A stretch of 64,000 bases of DNA, from the NCBI RefSeq assembly GCF_900700375.1, contig NC_041716.1:19370578-19434577 (forward strand). Direction: 5' to 3'. A program made the translations under genes and the position numbers. The DNA is from Denticeps clupeoides (taxonomy: Eukaryota > Chordata > Actinopteri > Clupeiformes > Denticipitidae). Positions within the stretch are counted from its first letter, which is position 1, and each line of letters opens with the position of its first letter. Of this stretch, positions 1 through 11,720 are shown piece by piece. The notes under the pieces are model-generated. The model did no database searches. It was not told the origin of the DNA and saw only the letters and a list, made by a program, of their open reading frames with translations.

Positions 1-310
1 TAATACAGGATCACCCGTGGCCACCATGATACAGTTGGGCTACTTCTGTAGCTCATATTGTTGGGGGGAAGAAAAAAAAAGTTTATGCAGGTTCTGATAT
101 GTCGGAACATATATTTAATCTTGGTATGCTGTGTGGCATCTACAACTGAAAGCATCAGAACTGGACCACAGAGCAATAGAAAAAGGTGGCCTGGTCTGAG
201 TAGTTTTATTTTCTTTTTGCATCATGTGAAATGTAAAAGAAAACCTTTCATGGTGAGTACTGTTGCCTCCAAATTCTCCAGAACTCAATCCAGTCATATG
301 GTGTATTATG

Positions 311-498
311 TAGTGGTGGTAGTAGTAGTAGTAGTAGTAGTTAACACACTTTCCTATGAACCAGAAGACCCAGGTTCAAATCCCACTTACTGCCCTTGTG
401 TCCCTAAGCAAGACACTTAACCCTAAGTTGCTCCAGGGGGGACTGTAACTACTGATTGTAAGTCGCTCTGGATAAGGGCGTCTGATAAATATGTAAAA
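311..498 (+). mobile_element. tRNA-derived SINE, family A (copy 1)
   Basis: Family A copies share an internal pol III-like B box (GGTTCAAATCCC), a central block around 'gtgtccctgagcaagacact', and a tail reading 'gtcgctctggataaggg' followed by a repeated 'taaatgtaaatg' end. In this copy the 5' part has become a GTA trinucleotide run. Decayed and non-coding. Confidence 0.85.
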
Positions 499-532
499 AA
501 AAATCTGTATGATTTTGCTGGAAAAAGTCCTA

Positions 533-735
533 TTTTTGGGGCAGTGGTGGCCTCATTATCAGAAGGTTGCTGGTTCAAGTCCTGAACGACTGAGAAAAGC
601 ACCGTCCACACACACTGTTCCCCGGGCACCTTTCATTGCTGCCCACTGCTCACTAAGGGTGATGGTTCACCTGAGGACCATTTCCTTTTGTTTCACTATG
701 ACGATCACTTCACCTTCACATCACCATGTTGCAAC
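533..735 (+). mobile_element. tRNA-derived SINE, family B (copy 1)
   Basis: Family B has an A-box-like start ('gtggcctagcggttaagg' in better copies), a B box (GGTTCGAATCCC), a 'gctgcccactgctcac' core and a tail around 'cacaatgacaatcacttc'. This copy is diverged but shows all four blocks in order. Confidence 0.8.
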
Positions 736-1489
736 TTACTGGTATTGCTTGTCAAGGCTGTTTAGTTCAATCATTGCATATCTTCTGCTTTAGACATATA
801 AGTTGCGTATTGAAAGTCTTTGCTAATTTGTCCTTTAGAATATGATCATTATAAGTACCTGGACCATAGCTGAATCATATGGTGAAAAGGTTTGTTCATT
901 GCTGTGATTTACAGATTATGTTCCTGTATTTTCCAACAGAATTGGCTGTGGCTTGGATCGCCTTAACTGGAAAAAAGTGTCTTTTATGATAGAAGAAGTG
1001 TTCCAGGATACTTCGATCTTTATTACAGTATATACTCTCTAAGACCCTGCACTTTTCAAAGAGAAAGGGTTCACTTACATCGGATGGATTCATCTTTTAG
1101 AAGCAACTTCTCTAAATTGTACAGATCTTTAAGGGCATGTTGACATCCTTCCATAATTTACAGTCTTTTTCCAGTGGAGTCCTGTCCATTGCTGCACTTT
1201 CTTGATCAGGGTTGTAGAATCACGGATTATTTTGTACAGTTTAATTTTATAAAAAAATTGCCTTAGTTTCACAATCAAAATTACAAGAGCTGTTGCTCTC
1301 GTAATTTTGCATTGCATTAAACACACTGCAGGTCTTCTCCTGGTTGCGTTTACTGTCGGTCTCTCAGGTATTTGGTAATTCTTTGTTAAATGTTGTGCAA
1401 TTACATGTATCTGCATGGTTTTCGTGAAGGAAAATAAGAAGCTACATGCATCAGAGTTCCTGTGTCTGATGGTTATCTATGTGCTTATA
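736..1489. other. Spacer without recognisable gene
   Basis: AT-rich sequence with only short open frames. I see no splice-bounded coding exon, RNA gene or clear repeat in it. Confidence 0.5.
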
Positions 1490-2193
1490 CAGAACAGGCC
1501 AAAAGTTTGGACACATCTTCTCATTCAATGTGTTTTCTTTATTTTCATGACCATTTACATTGGTAGATTCTCACTGAAGGCATCAAAACTATGAATGAAC
1601 ACAGGGTGGTAGTAGCCTAGTAGTTAAGACACTCTCCTATGAACCAGAAGACCCAGGTTCAGAATCACTTACTACCATTGTGTCCCTGAGAAAGACACTT
1701 GCTCCAGGGGGGGACTGTCCCTGTAACTACTGATTGTAAGTCATTCTGGATAAGGGCGTCTGGTAAATGTAAACACATGTGGAGTTATGTACTTAACGAA
1801 AAGTGGAGACCTGGCCTCCACAGTCACCGGACCTGAACCCAATCAAGATGGTTTGGGGTGAGCTGGACCCCAGAGTGAAGGCAAAGGGGCCAACAAGTGC
1901 TAAACACCTCTGGGAACTCCTTCAAGACTGTTCGAAAACCATTTCAGGTGACTACCTCTTGAAGCTCATCGAGAGAATGCCAAGAGTGTGCAAAGCAGTA
2001 ATCAGAGCAAAGGGCGGTGGTTTTGAAGAAACTAGAATATAAAACATGTTTTCAGTTATTTCACCTTTTTTTGTTGTGTTCATTCATAGTTTTGATGCCT
2101 TCAGTGAGAATCTACCCATGTAAATGGACATGAAAATAAAGAAAACAAATGAGAATGAATGAGAAGGTGTGTCCAAACTTTTGGCTTGTACTG
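1490..2193 (+). mobile_element. Tc1-like transposon remnant with inverted ends
   Basis: The two ends are inverted copies of each other, starting 'caggccaaaagtttggacac' at about 1,495 and mirrored up to 2,193. The left end is preceded by TA; the right TA is mutated. The inner part (1,803-2,039) still encodes the last transposase segment, with the Tc1 signature PQSPDLNPI. The rest of the transposase is missing, so this is an internally deleted, non-autonomous relic. A family A SINE sits inside it at 1,604-1,772. Confidence 0.85.
1604..1772 (+). mobile_element. SINE family A (copy 2), nested in Tc1 remnant
   Basis: Shows the family A block order including the 'ggataagggcgtctggtaaa' tail. It lies between the left terminal repeat and the transposase fragment of the surrounding Tc1 relic, so it is the younger insertion. 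Confidence 0.85.
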
Positions 2194-2996
2194 CATTTAT
2201 CCATGCTGCTTATATTTGTCTTCAGTTCATAGTTTTTGTCTGCTGAATTATATTTTTATAATCTTTTCACTGTTTGAGCAAAAATTTTAAGAATATTAAT
2301 TCAATGCTATACTTTAATAACAACAATAATAATGCAGCATTGTTTGATATTATTACTTTTATTTGAAAACGGGATTGTCACTCTGTAGTAGTGATTCCAA
2401 AGCCTTTCCTTGCTTGATTGGGTTTAGTTATTCAGTATGACAGGAGCAAATACTGTCCATGGAATGGCTTTCACAGAGCCATTAATAAATATAAATTAAA
2501 TGTAAACTGTGTTGTAATCTCATTATCATGCTTGAGGCTGTGTGATGATATGATTTTCATGATTTTGGCTCTGTTGACATTCCCTCCCATTTATTATTGC
2601 TTGAATATTTTTGGAAAGAGCCATTGGCCCTGTGTGCTATGATGCACATCAGTTGGGCCCTCTTGGATAAGAGTTTGGAGTCATGGCTTGTCTTCTTTCT
2701 TTGTCTTACACCATCTAGTGCCATCAGAAGAGCATCCAATATAAAGGCAGTTTCTTAATGGTGTCACAGGTCCAGGATGTATCCTGGTAGAATCAGTCTG
2801 TAGGTCTGGACCTGTTCCTGGGAAGAGAGATGCAGTCAGCACATAAAAGCCTGAGCATAACCTCACCATCACAGTATAGTTATAGAACCTTCACCCAAAG
2901 ATCATTCTGAAAAATCAGACATTGACTATTGTAATCATCATGTTATTCACTTGAAGATGTTTCAGGAGGATTGATTTAGCTTCTCACCTGGATCAC
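2194..2996. other. Spacer downstream of apobec2
   Basis: No gene or repeat family recognised. It holds the expected 3' untranslated region of apobec2, which is read right to left from 2,997, but I could not fix a polyadenylation site. Confidence 0.45.
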
Positions 2997-5508
2997 TCAG
3001 TGGAGGATGCTGGACAGCTTTTCCTCATAATACTCATAATTCTCCTGACAGTCTTCCCACAGCGTGATGCTCTGCTCCTCGTTCTCAACAAACGTGTCCC
3101 AGATGTAGTTGAAGTCCAAAGGCCTCATCATGCGCAGCTTGCACCCAGCCCCTGCCAGTGCTTTCAGACCTGCCTGGATCTCTGGCTCCTCCCACTGGAA
3201 GAGGCGTGAACAGAAGATGGCGAGGCGGAGCGTCTTGCGGGCGCTCAGCACCTCCACTATCTTGGCAGCACATGCAGCACAGGGGCTTGACGATGTGTAC
3301 CAGGTCACGGCATACTGCAGAGAGTTTTCGTACAGCGGCAGCACTTGTTGGAAGAAGGCCTCTTCTGCGTGGCCACCTGAGTGCTCGTCCTCCAGATAAC
3401 CTCGCAAGACGTCAATAGGCGTAGCGCCGCCTTGCGTGTCCACTAGGAAGCACAGGAAGGTCTTATTCCGGCCAGATGAGTATTCAACATTCTTAAACTG
3501 GAACTTAAAAAAGAAGGGGTCCATCCGCTCTCTGAAAGATCAAGGATTCTTCAGTTAATTGTGCCTAAAACTGACATTCTCTACTCCGTGATAAAAAGAC
3601 AGCAAAAAGTACCATGGGTGTTACATGATTTTTACAATAACAGTAACTGCCATGTTAGTTTTGGCCTTTCAGTGACTTCTTTGAACTGTGCAATGATTGG
3701 ACAACATATAAAGCTTGAATCGTTTTGAAAATCAAGAATTTTGGATTCTTTAAGGTCCTGATGGGCTTAAATATATGCGTTTCCCAAACAAACATTTGGC
3801 TGTGTAGAGTTGCACTTTTCACCACATTTTCTTTGCAATCAACACACTTCTGCCATTATTCTGGCTGGACATTTGACCACTTTGCTTGGCTAGGCCTCGG
3901 TTGAGTTTGGTAGTGTCCTGGCACAGACTTTCAGGCTTTTAAAAACAGACCACAGTCCATCAATAGCTTTGAGGTCAGGGCCATTCCAAAAGTTTCATCT
4001 TTGCCTGCTGTGTTTGGGATTATTGTCCTGTTGGAACACCCAAATGTTTCAATCATATATCTGTTGATTGAGTTTTGATTTTGTGTTCCTTCATTATTCA
4101 ATACACAGGCAGTACCACTGGTAGAGAAACAGCACCAGGGAATGATCTTACCACAACCATGTTTGTCAGTTCATACACTGTTTTGGGGTTTGAAAGCCTC
4201 GTCCAAACATACATATTGTGGTCAAACAACTAAATCTTTGTCACATCAGACCATAAAACTTCAAACTTCAAGGCAGCTTCCTGACTCATGTTAATGTACA
4301 TTTTCAGTTATTCCACCCTGGAAAGGTTTAACGTAAACAGGGTGGTAGTAGCCTAGTGGGTAACACACTTGCCTATGAACCAGAAGACCCGGGTTCAAAT
4401 CCCACTTACTACCATTGTGTCCCTGAGCAAGACACTTAACCCTAAGTTGCTCCAGGGAGACTGTCCCTGTAACTACTGATTGTAAGTCGCTCTGGATAAG
4501 GGCGTCTGATAAATGCTGTAAATGTAAAGGTAAATGTAATCATTGACAGGCCAAAATTACAATGATTCTCATGCTCAGGTTGTGTATCAACAATTTTATG
4601 AAATTTTTGAACATGGTTGTCAAGGTAGGGTAAATACACTTTATCACAAATGATCAACACTAGACAACATGTATTCATAGAACTTTGAATAGACTATGTG
4701 ACTATACTGATATTTACTAGTGGTGACAATATTAATGGGCCGGTTTCTAAAATGGGAATTAAAACATCAGGCTTTCTTCAAAGTACTTCAAGGATAAACT
4801 TAGTAACTAGTTGTATTCTTTTACTTACTGAGGACTCCAGTACTACAGTATTCCAGTATTACAAGTTTGGAATAGTAAGCTCTCGGTATCTGGGTTGACT
4901 GCAACTAAGCATTTTCAATCTGTAGAATGAGATCATGCATTCCATTTTCTTTTTACATTGGTTTTATTTGCAGTAAAGAAGCGTGAGTAATGGATACTAT
5001 TCACTGTAGGTTTTTTAGCCTTGTTTCATTCACTGGATGTGCTTCTTTGTTCAGAAGGTGATGTCATTAGTGAGATGACCTCAGCTTCACATAAATATGT
5101 ACAGATGGATAAGCAGTTGTGGAGCAGATAGAAGAAAATAAACTGAGGTCCATTGGTTCCTGCTCCTGGAGTGCCTACCAAACTGCTCACAACCTACCAC
5201 TTGCATTATTTGGCCATTAAGTATTTTTGATTCAGAAAAATTGTTTCCACTCACCCAACAATGATCTCAAATGGAGGAAGCTCAATAGGTTCCAGTTCAA
5301 GCTCCCCATCCTCTGCGTTTGCCTGCGCACCCTCTTCCACTGTTTCCTCTTTCCCAGCAGGCTTGGGCTCCTCTGGCTTGGGCTTGTCAGGAACCTTCTC
5401 TAGTTTTTTTTTGCCTTTCTCCTCCTTTTTCTCTTTCTCCTTTACATCCTTAGCTTCCACCTTTTTCCTGATTGCAGCTTTGCTCTTGCTTTCCTTTCTG
5501 TCAGCCAT
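2997..5508 (-). CDS. apobec2: APOBEC2 (AID/APOBEC family cytidine deaminase-like)
   Basis: Two coding exons: 5,255-5,508 and 2,997-3,531, joining GG|A in phase 2; product 262 aa. Exon 1 gives a charged Lys/Glu/Pro-rich N-terminus ending in PPFEIIVG. Exon 2 continues GERMDPFFFKFQF and the family core NVEYSSGRNKTFLC. The zinc site is intact: HAEEAF supplies His and the proton-shuttling Glu, and SSSPCAAC supplies the two cysteines. The end EEKLSSILH matches the vertebrate APOBEC2 C-terminus. APOBEC2 is a heart and skeletal-muscle protein; its deaminase activity has been hard to demonstrate and roles in muscle differentiation and chromatin binding have been proposed. The N-terminus is longer than in mammals (224 aa in human). 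The start at 5,508 is the first ATG of the MADRKESK frame. I cannot tell the a from the b paralogue. Confidence 0.95.
3800..4330 (-). mobile_element. Probable Tc1-like transposon fossil in apobec2 intron 1
   Basis: The block contains phrases typical of reverse-strand fish Tc1-like transposase genes, such as 'ttgtcctgttggaacaccc' and 'cacatcagaccataaaac'. It is too decayed to give a continuous frame. Ends were not resolved. Confidence 0.5.
4338..4539 (+). mobile_element. SINE family A (copy 3)
   Basis: A nearly complete copy: 'ggtggtagtagcctagtggg' start, B box, core, and 'ggataagggcgtctgataaa' tail. It lies in apobec2 intron 1, antisense to the gene. Confidence 0.9.
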
Positions 5509-5660
5509 GACCGCGGTCTGATTGGTATGTATGAAAAGTGTGAGTTGGCGCGGTTTGGTACAAACCTGGGTGAAACGGAGAGAGTTGTGTGTGTGTGTGT
5601 ATGTGTGAGAGACCCTGTTCGTCTGTGGGCAGCTGCCCTCTCCTGTTTCCATTCTATAAA
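5509..5660 (-). promoter_or_regulatory. apobec2 5' UTR and proximal promoter
   Basis: Sequence just upstream of the apobec2 start. It holds a GT/CA dinucleotide run (about 5,585-5,605) and an E-box CAGCTG at 5,630-5,635. CAGCTG is the class of site used by MyoD-type muscle factors, which fits the muscle expression of APOBEC2. That link is inference from a six-base motif. Confidence 0.4.
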
Positions 5661-5699
5661 AAGATCCAAGGATAATGAGGGTGGGGGGCAGTTAGCACA

Positions 5700-6433
5700 T
5701 AAAAAAAAAAAACACTATCCTATAATGATAGCGTCCATCTACCAGATCACGTTGAGACATTCAAATTCTATGTCTCTTATGACAAATGCACAAACTGTAA
5801 GATGACTTGAGTGCTTGGTACTCCCCTCCATTATTTTATGTAACTTTTCAGTCTGTCAGCACAATAACAGGCCGTTTATTAATAACCCCTTTTTCTGGCA
5901 GAGCCAGGCTCTACAGATTCCTGATGCTGAGTAGAGGTGACACCCTATACCGCCATCTAACGGTCAGCACCTCCCCGAACTGTGGTCTGAAGAGCAGAAT
6001 CTAGGTGCAGACAGCTCCCACTTCATGGACGCCTATCACTGCATTAAACAATAAGATGGCGTGAATAATATAAAATGGTACATTCCAACATCATTAATTC
6101 ATTCAATATGACAGGAATGCTAAAAACTGCAAATCTAAATGAAATGGGTCGTATTGAAACAAAAAAAAAAACTGAAATATTCAGCACATCATGAATTACT
6201 TCTGTATGTCAGCCTGATCCATCCCAACAATGAAGAAACATTATTATCACTTCTATCACTAAAGTATGAAAGAATGGGATCTCTTCCATAAAGCTCTAAT
6301 AACTGTCAGTAAATTATTACTAAACCACTAGAAGTCATTTCTATAAACTATTATTAAATTATTTTAACTGAGAAATTTGTTTCTAGTGACCTACAAGGCT
6401 ACATAACAAATATAGATAGAAAAAAGAAAGAAA
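5700..6433. other. Spacer without recognisable gene
   Basis: AT-rich, short open frames only, no repeat family recognised. Confidence 0.4.
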
Positions 6434-6588
6434 GTGATTATCATTGTGAAACACTGCAGCACAGCACACGGTGACACAACGAAATGTGTCCTCTGCTTTT
6501 AACCATCACCCTTAGTGTGCAGTGGGCAGTGGCAGCTCAGTGGATCGGGATTCAAACTGCTTCCTAAACCACTAGGCCACCACTGCAT
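6434..6588 (-). mobile_element. SINE family B (copy 2)
   Basis: Reverse-strand copy: starts with the family tail ('atcattgtgaaacactgcag') and runs back through the 'gtgcagtgggcag' core to the A-box end 'aggccaccactgc'. The middle is shortened. Confidence 0.8.
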
Positions 6589-8006
6589 ACAGGTTTCCAG
6601 GAATTTTGGAATGAGAATCGTTCATTCTTGACGTGTTTCCTTCTATCAGCCACGCAGCATCTCACTGACAATTCATCCTTTTATTTAGGCCCGTCTCCAT
6701 ACAATGCAGCCTTCCTGGTAAATGAATTATTTATTAAAAATGAATTATTTGGAAGCGAAAAAAAGGAAATTGAAGTCCCTAGTACACACATACACAGACA
6801 GTAGTTTTCATTACATCTGCACTGCACCAATGACCTCATGTGATTGTGCCCTTAGATAGAATTCACACACACTCACTCCATGTGAATGAATGAAAAATAA
6901 CCAGACAGTCACCAACATCCAGTGCCACCTTGAGATGGAGAAACATTAGTGTCAGTGGGTGGACCTGTTGCTCCTGGCAACCGACGACCCCAGATGCTTA
7001 GAAGGGTGATTTGAAAAAAAAACACACACACAACTGTTTACCAGTTGCCATTTAGCAGAAGTCCCTGCTGCACGCTAACAACCATCTTTATTTCCACACC
7101 ATTACAGTCCTGGTTATTCACTACCCCCAGTGTTATGTGAACAACCCACCCTAATTCCCTGAACCTAATTCCCAGCCTCCCAGCTCTGGCTGTTCTGCTG
7201 ATGGACCGTCCAATTGCAGGAGCACAGATATAAACACAAAGAGCCTTTCCTCCCCACTTCGGTTACTATGGAGGGAGTGTTGTTCCCCACACACAAACAC
7301 TGCGACCATCAGACACCAGACGACTCCGGGTGCATACTGCTAGGAAAATGATTGGCCTCCCTCTTGGCAGGCAAGAGATTGGTTCTGGTTCCTCGTCATG
7401 GTTCCAGTCACTCTTGCTGCTGCCAGTGGAGAGATACTTGACCTCAGTCACATCAAACAAAGCCTAGGAGGGACCATAACAGCAAAGGCAGCTATAATCT
7501 GACATGCATTGTATCATGTCAAATACAGCATTAACCATATGCAAAGCATTTTTTAAAATGTCAATTTCATCTGAAGTGAAGTTAAACCAAACTACATAAT
7601 CACTCATTTGGACAAATATGTATTTCACTGTTACATTTAAACATGGCATCTAAAAGTAAGAAAAATATGTGAGACTGGATCCATGTGAGACTGAATTAAT
7701 GTGAGACTGATGCATTATTTTAAATTATAGTGTTATTCATTTATATGAAAAAATTAGACATCATTACACATCAAGAAAAGGTGGTCTTCATAATAGAGGT
7801 TAAGATTATCTAGTTTAGAACTAGTTACAAAAATGAACTAATTTAAGCTACCTAAATGCGTTATCATAAACACAGGTATGTACATGTAGTGCACTCCTGA
7901 TTGATCTTACAGCCAGTCTATTATTCAGCCATTAAATTAAGAAGAACTTATTTATTTGATTTATAAATCTTTATTTTGTAGGAGAGAAATGCCTAGATGT
8001 TCACAT
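6589..8006. other. Spacer between zbed-like gene and apobec2
   Basis: No confirmed gene. It contains one possible orphan exon on the minus strand at 7,266-7,463 (see findings) and three nearby repeats of 'atgtgagactg' at about 7,668-7,710. Otherwise AT-rich and featureless. Confidence 0.4.
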
Positions 8007-11000
8007 CTATGTCCAAAGTATCCTGTAGTTTGCTTTCAAATAAATAAGAGTCTCCAAATTCTTTGGTAGCAGCCTGCAGCGCTCCGGCCGTAGCATCTTG
8101 CCCACCGTGCCGAATATCCGCTCCACGCCAGTGCTGGTGGCGGGCACCGTGAACACTTTTTTAGCCACTTGGGACAGCAGCGGGAAGTCGATGGACTTGC
8201 GCTTCCAGTAGTGCAGCGGGTCCTCGTCGGTGGGCTCTTCGTGGAGGTAGGTGGCCAGCTCCTGGTCCACGCTCTTCGCCTGTGTGTTGGGCCTCTGCTT
8301 GATGAAGGAGAAGAGCTTGCTGCGTTTGGACGGGGACGGCTGGGGATCAGGACTGGGTTCTGGGGGGCCCGCGGCCTGGGTGTGTTTGGCCACCTCTTCC
8401 AGCAACACCTGCTTGTGCCAGTCGGTGTCGCTGCTCCAGGACAGCTTGAACTGTGGGTCCAGGGTGGTTGCCGTCACATACAGGGGGTCTTCTAAGATGC
8501 CGGCTAGCCGCCGGTCGAGTGCTTGTGCCAGACCAGCGACGATGCCTGTGCACTGGCGAGCCGTGGTTTCCGACAGGTGTTTGCGCAGACCCAGCACACA
8601 GGGCAGCGCCAGGCTGATGGACACATGCTTGTCACCCTGGACCATGTCAGTGGCCTCCTCAAAGGGCTCGAGAACATCCGTGAGTTCCCTGAGCATGGTC
8701 TTCTCGAAGCTACTGAGCGTCAGGTCATGCCGGTCAACAATGTCCTCCAGGAAGTCCACAGACTCCAGCATGCGCCTCATGGTCTTTAGCTGAACATTCC
8801 ACTGGCTCTCAGGTGGGGACTTTGCCTGTGTGGAGGGGGACGAGGCGATCCCCGGACTAAACACTTGGCCCAGTTTCTCCGGGGTGACCGTTGCTACGAC
8901 ATAGTTGTAGAAGCGGGCTGCTTTGGTGAGGACGATGGAAAGCTGGGGTGATGAGCGAAGCCCCTCCTGGACACATGCTGCTAGGGAGCGAGCGAAGCAG
9001 TCTATACGACAGCGGCCCAGACACTGGTCCAGGGAGCGGTCCGCTTCCTCGCCCCTCGCTGCCTCCTTCCCCTCCCCAGCTGCCACCTCATCACTGCCGT
9101 CCTCTTCCTCCTCATCCTCATCCTCTCCCTCGCCACCGAGGCTGAATCCAGGCAGTCTGAAGCTCGACGTGCTCCTGCTGGGGGCGGAGTCGGCCACCAC
9201 ACGGAACACCTTCCCAGCAATGCCGTGGGTGTGGGAGATGTTGTCAAACTCTGAGAGGACCCGCTGGGTGACACAGTGGCCAGTGAGGGACAAACAGGCC
9301 AGCAGCACAGACTTGACCTGCCAGTCCGTGGTGATGAAGTGACATGTGATTCCCAAATATCCACTACTACTGCTGCCAGCAGTGGCTGCGGCCCCTGTCT
9401 TCCAGATGTCCAGAGTCACACTGCAGGACTCTGCACTGGTCAGAGACTGTTTAGTGGACAGCTGGACCTGGTAGGCATATGCTGGCAGGAGCTGCTGCTG
9501 GATGTAACGGCAGGGTTCCGGTGAATAGCGTGGCTCCAGAAGCTGAAGGAGATCCCGGAAGCCCTCGTTCTCCACGATCTGGACTGCTTGCAGGTCACGG
9601 ATGATCATCTTGGCAATGGCTTCGGATATGAGGGTCTGGCGAGGGTCACTGCGGTCGAATTTGGGCACGGCTCCTGCACTCTGCGTGGAGAAACGAGAAC
9701 TTCCACCGGGGCTTCCTGCAAAGGTCTGCACAGTTCCTGAGGCATACGCCTCTCTTTTCACGTCCTTCTTCTTTACAAATTCATCATACATGGCTTGATG
9801 CTTGCGCTATATGATAAAAAGAGGACACAGTGAGATCAGTAACTGGGGCTGGGATGTAACAGGACACATGTTCAGCCAGATTAAAAACCATGAAACAATC
9901 AGCAATACTTGTCCCTTGTGCCTTTCTTGAGTGTCAATTAAAACCAGTTGCTGAAACTGGATACTCCATCTAGCTGTTTCATTCAGAAAGCCATACAAGA
10001 CACACATACACACGAGACAGTACTATCCTACACTCGCCTATGAACCAGAAGAACACAAAGTCGCAGGTTCAAACCCCACTACTACCATCGTGTCCTTGAC
10101 CCTGAGTGTCCACTGGGGGACTGTCCCTGTAACTATTGACTGTAAGGCACCCTGGATAAAGGAGTCTGATAAATGCTGTAAATGTAAATATAAATGTTTG
10201 AATTTAATGCACAAACAGAGGACAATCGACCTGGTTCTGGCAGTCTGTAACAGAATGGTAATTTTCTCCCATTTTAGCATGGTAATAATATGTATTACTT
10301 AAACTGAAAAATAAATCTGGGATTGCAGGACAGAAGCACAGCTGGCTTGCAAAATGTCTAAAATTTCAACAGCAGCAGTAATAACTTGCCACGGGGCAGG
10401 AGAACCACGGGTGTTAATATGATTGCAATCATTTTCTAAAATGCATTCAGTGTTTTAACAAACAGACCGAACACTCCAGCATCTGGCAGTTATGCATGGC
10501 AAATAAATAATAAGTCATATTCATAGTGATATTTGCTGAATTACCCAGAAGTAAAACGTGGTACAAGCACAACTGTTTTAGACTTACATTTTTTAAATGT
10601 AGTTTTAGATTCATTTTTATGTATAGAGCCAACTGCTACTTTTGCCTACAGTATAATAACTCGGAATGAACTGAATCCCCTACAGTATAATAACTAGGAA
10701 TGAACTGAATCCGCTACAGTATAATAAATCAGAATGAATTTAATCTGCAACAGTATAATAACTCGGAAAGAACTGAATCCGCTACAGTATAATAAATTGG
10801 AATGAACTGAATCCCCTACAGTTTAATAACTCGGAATGAAGTGAATCCGATACAGTATAATAAATCAGAATGAATTTAATCTGCAACAGTATAATAACTC
10901 GGAATGAACTGAATCCGCTACAGTATAATAAATTGGAATGAACTGAATCCCCTACAGTTTATTAACTCGGAATGAACTGAATCCGATACAGTATAATAAA

Positions 11001-11507
11001 TCGGAATGAACTGAATCCCCTACAGTTTAATAACTCGGAATTAACTGAATCCGATACAGTATAATAAATCAGAATGAATTTAATCTGCAACAGTATAATA
11101 ACTCGGAATGAACTGAATCCACTACAGTATAATAAATAGGAATGAACTGAATCCCCTACAGTTTAATAACTCTGAATGAACTGAATCCGCTACATTATAA
11201 TACATCAGAATGTATTTAATCTGCAAGAGTTTAATAAACCGGAATGAACCGAATCCGCTACGGTATAATAAATCTGAACGAACTGAATCCGCAACCGTAT
11301 AATAAATCTGAATGAACCGAGTCCGCTGCATTTGTGGCCAGAAGTTCTGACTCGTACCTTCAGGTGGGTGACGAAGTTGGATGTTACTGTCCGCTTTGCC
11401 TGAATCCTTGTGCCACACGCCTTGCAGTTGGACTCGATCTTGCCATTTTCCCCCTCGAAGACGATGTTGAAGTAATCGAGGATGGACACGCGCGAATTAG
11501 ACGCCAT
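8007..11507 (-). CDS. BED zinc finger protein derived from a hAT transposase (ZBED-like)
   Basis: Two coding exons, 11,358-11,507 (50 codons) and 8,007-9,806 (600 codons with stop), joined in phase 0; 649 aa. The BED finger is completed only by splicing: Cys28 and Cys31 are in exon 1 with His48, and His53 is in exon 2 (THLK|RKH). The rest follows the hAT transposase plan: a first Asp region (TLDIWKTG), a second (VADSAPS), an acidic insert at about residues 275-305, and the C-terminal dimerisation part with VERIFGTVGKML. The conserved hAT CxxH motif reads CFAR here, so its His is lost. I see no terminal inverted repeats or target duplication, the gene has an intron and a CpG-rich promoter, and the frame is open throughout. 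This fits a domesticated host gene, probably a DNA-binding regulator. Closest named relatives are the ZBED1/4/6 class; I do not recognise the exact orthologue. Confidence 0.85.
10030..10193 (+). mobile_element. SINE family A (copy 4), 5' truncated
   Basis: Begins at 'actcgcctatgaaccagaag' and ends in the 'ctgtaaatgtaaatataaat' tail. It lies in the intron of the zbed-like gene. Confidence 0.8.
10646..11335. repeat. 34-bp minisatellite, about 20 copies
   Basis: Head-to-tail units of the type 'tacagtataataactcgg' plus 'aatgaactgaatccgc', 34 bp each. Variants 'aaatcagaatgaatttaatc' alternate with the main form, giving a higher-order pattern. The last copies are the most diverged. The array lies in the intron of the zbed-like gene and ends about 23 bp from the exon 1 donor site. 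Confidence 0.95.
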
Positions 11508-11720
11508 CGGCCAACTTTTAGACTCGGACGCGAGAATAACTTGGCTTGCGGTTCCGTCTGGTCCCCCGGTGCTGGTCAGGGCGTCCGTGCAGGCACGCTG
11601 GCCGACATCAACGCGACGACGACGGCGCGGCCGCCCGCAGCCACGGGCAACAATGCAGAGACGACATCAGGTTCGTAGCCTCGAGTCGCTCATCGCGAAC
11701 ATCCGCATGCAATCGTCGGC
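11508..11720 (-). promoter_or_regulatory. CpG-rich promoter of the zbed-like gene
   Basis: GC-rich and CpG-dense sequence directly upstream of the ATG at 11,507, sharply different from the AT-rich surroundings. No TATA box seen. Read as a CpG-island promoter. Confidence 0.55.

Noticed and set aside
8169-9524. Several plus-strand frames opposite the zbed-like exon 2
   Set aside because: Shadows of a GC-rich coding exon; the minus strand carries the hAT domains in one continuous frame.
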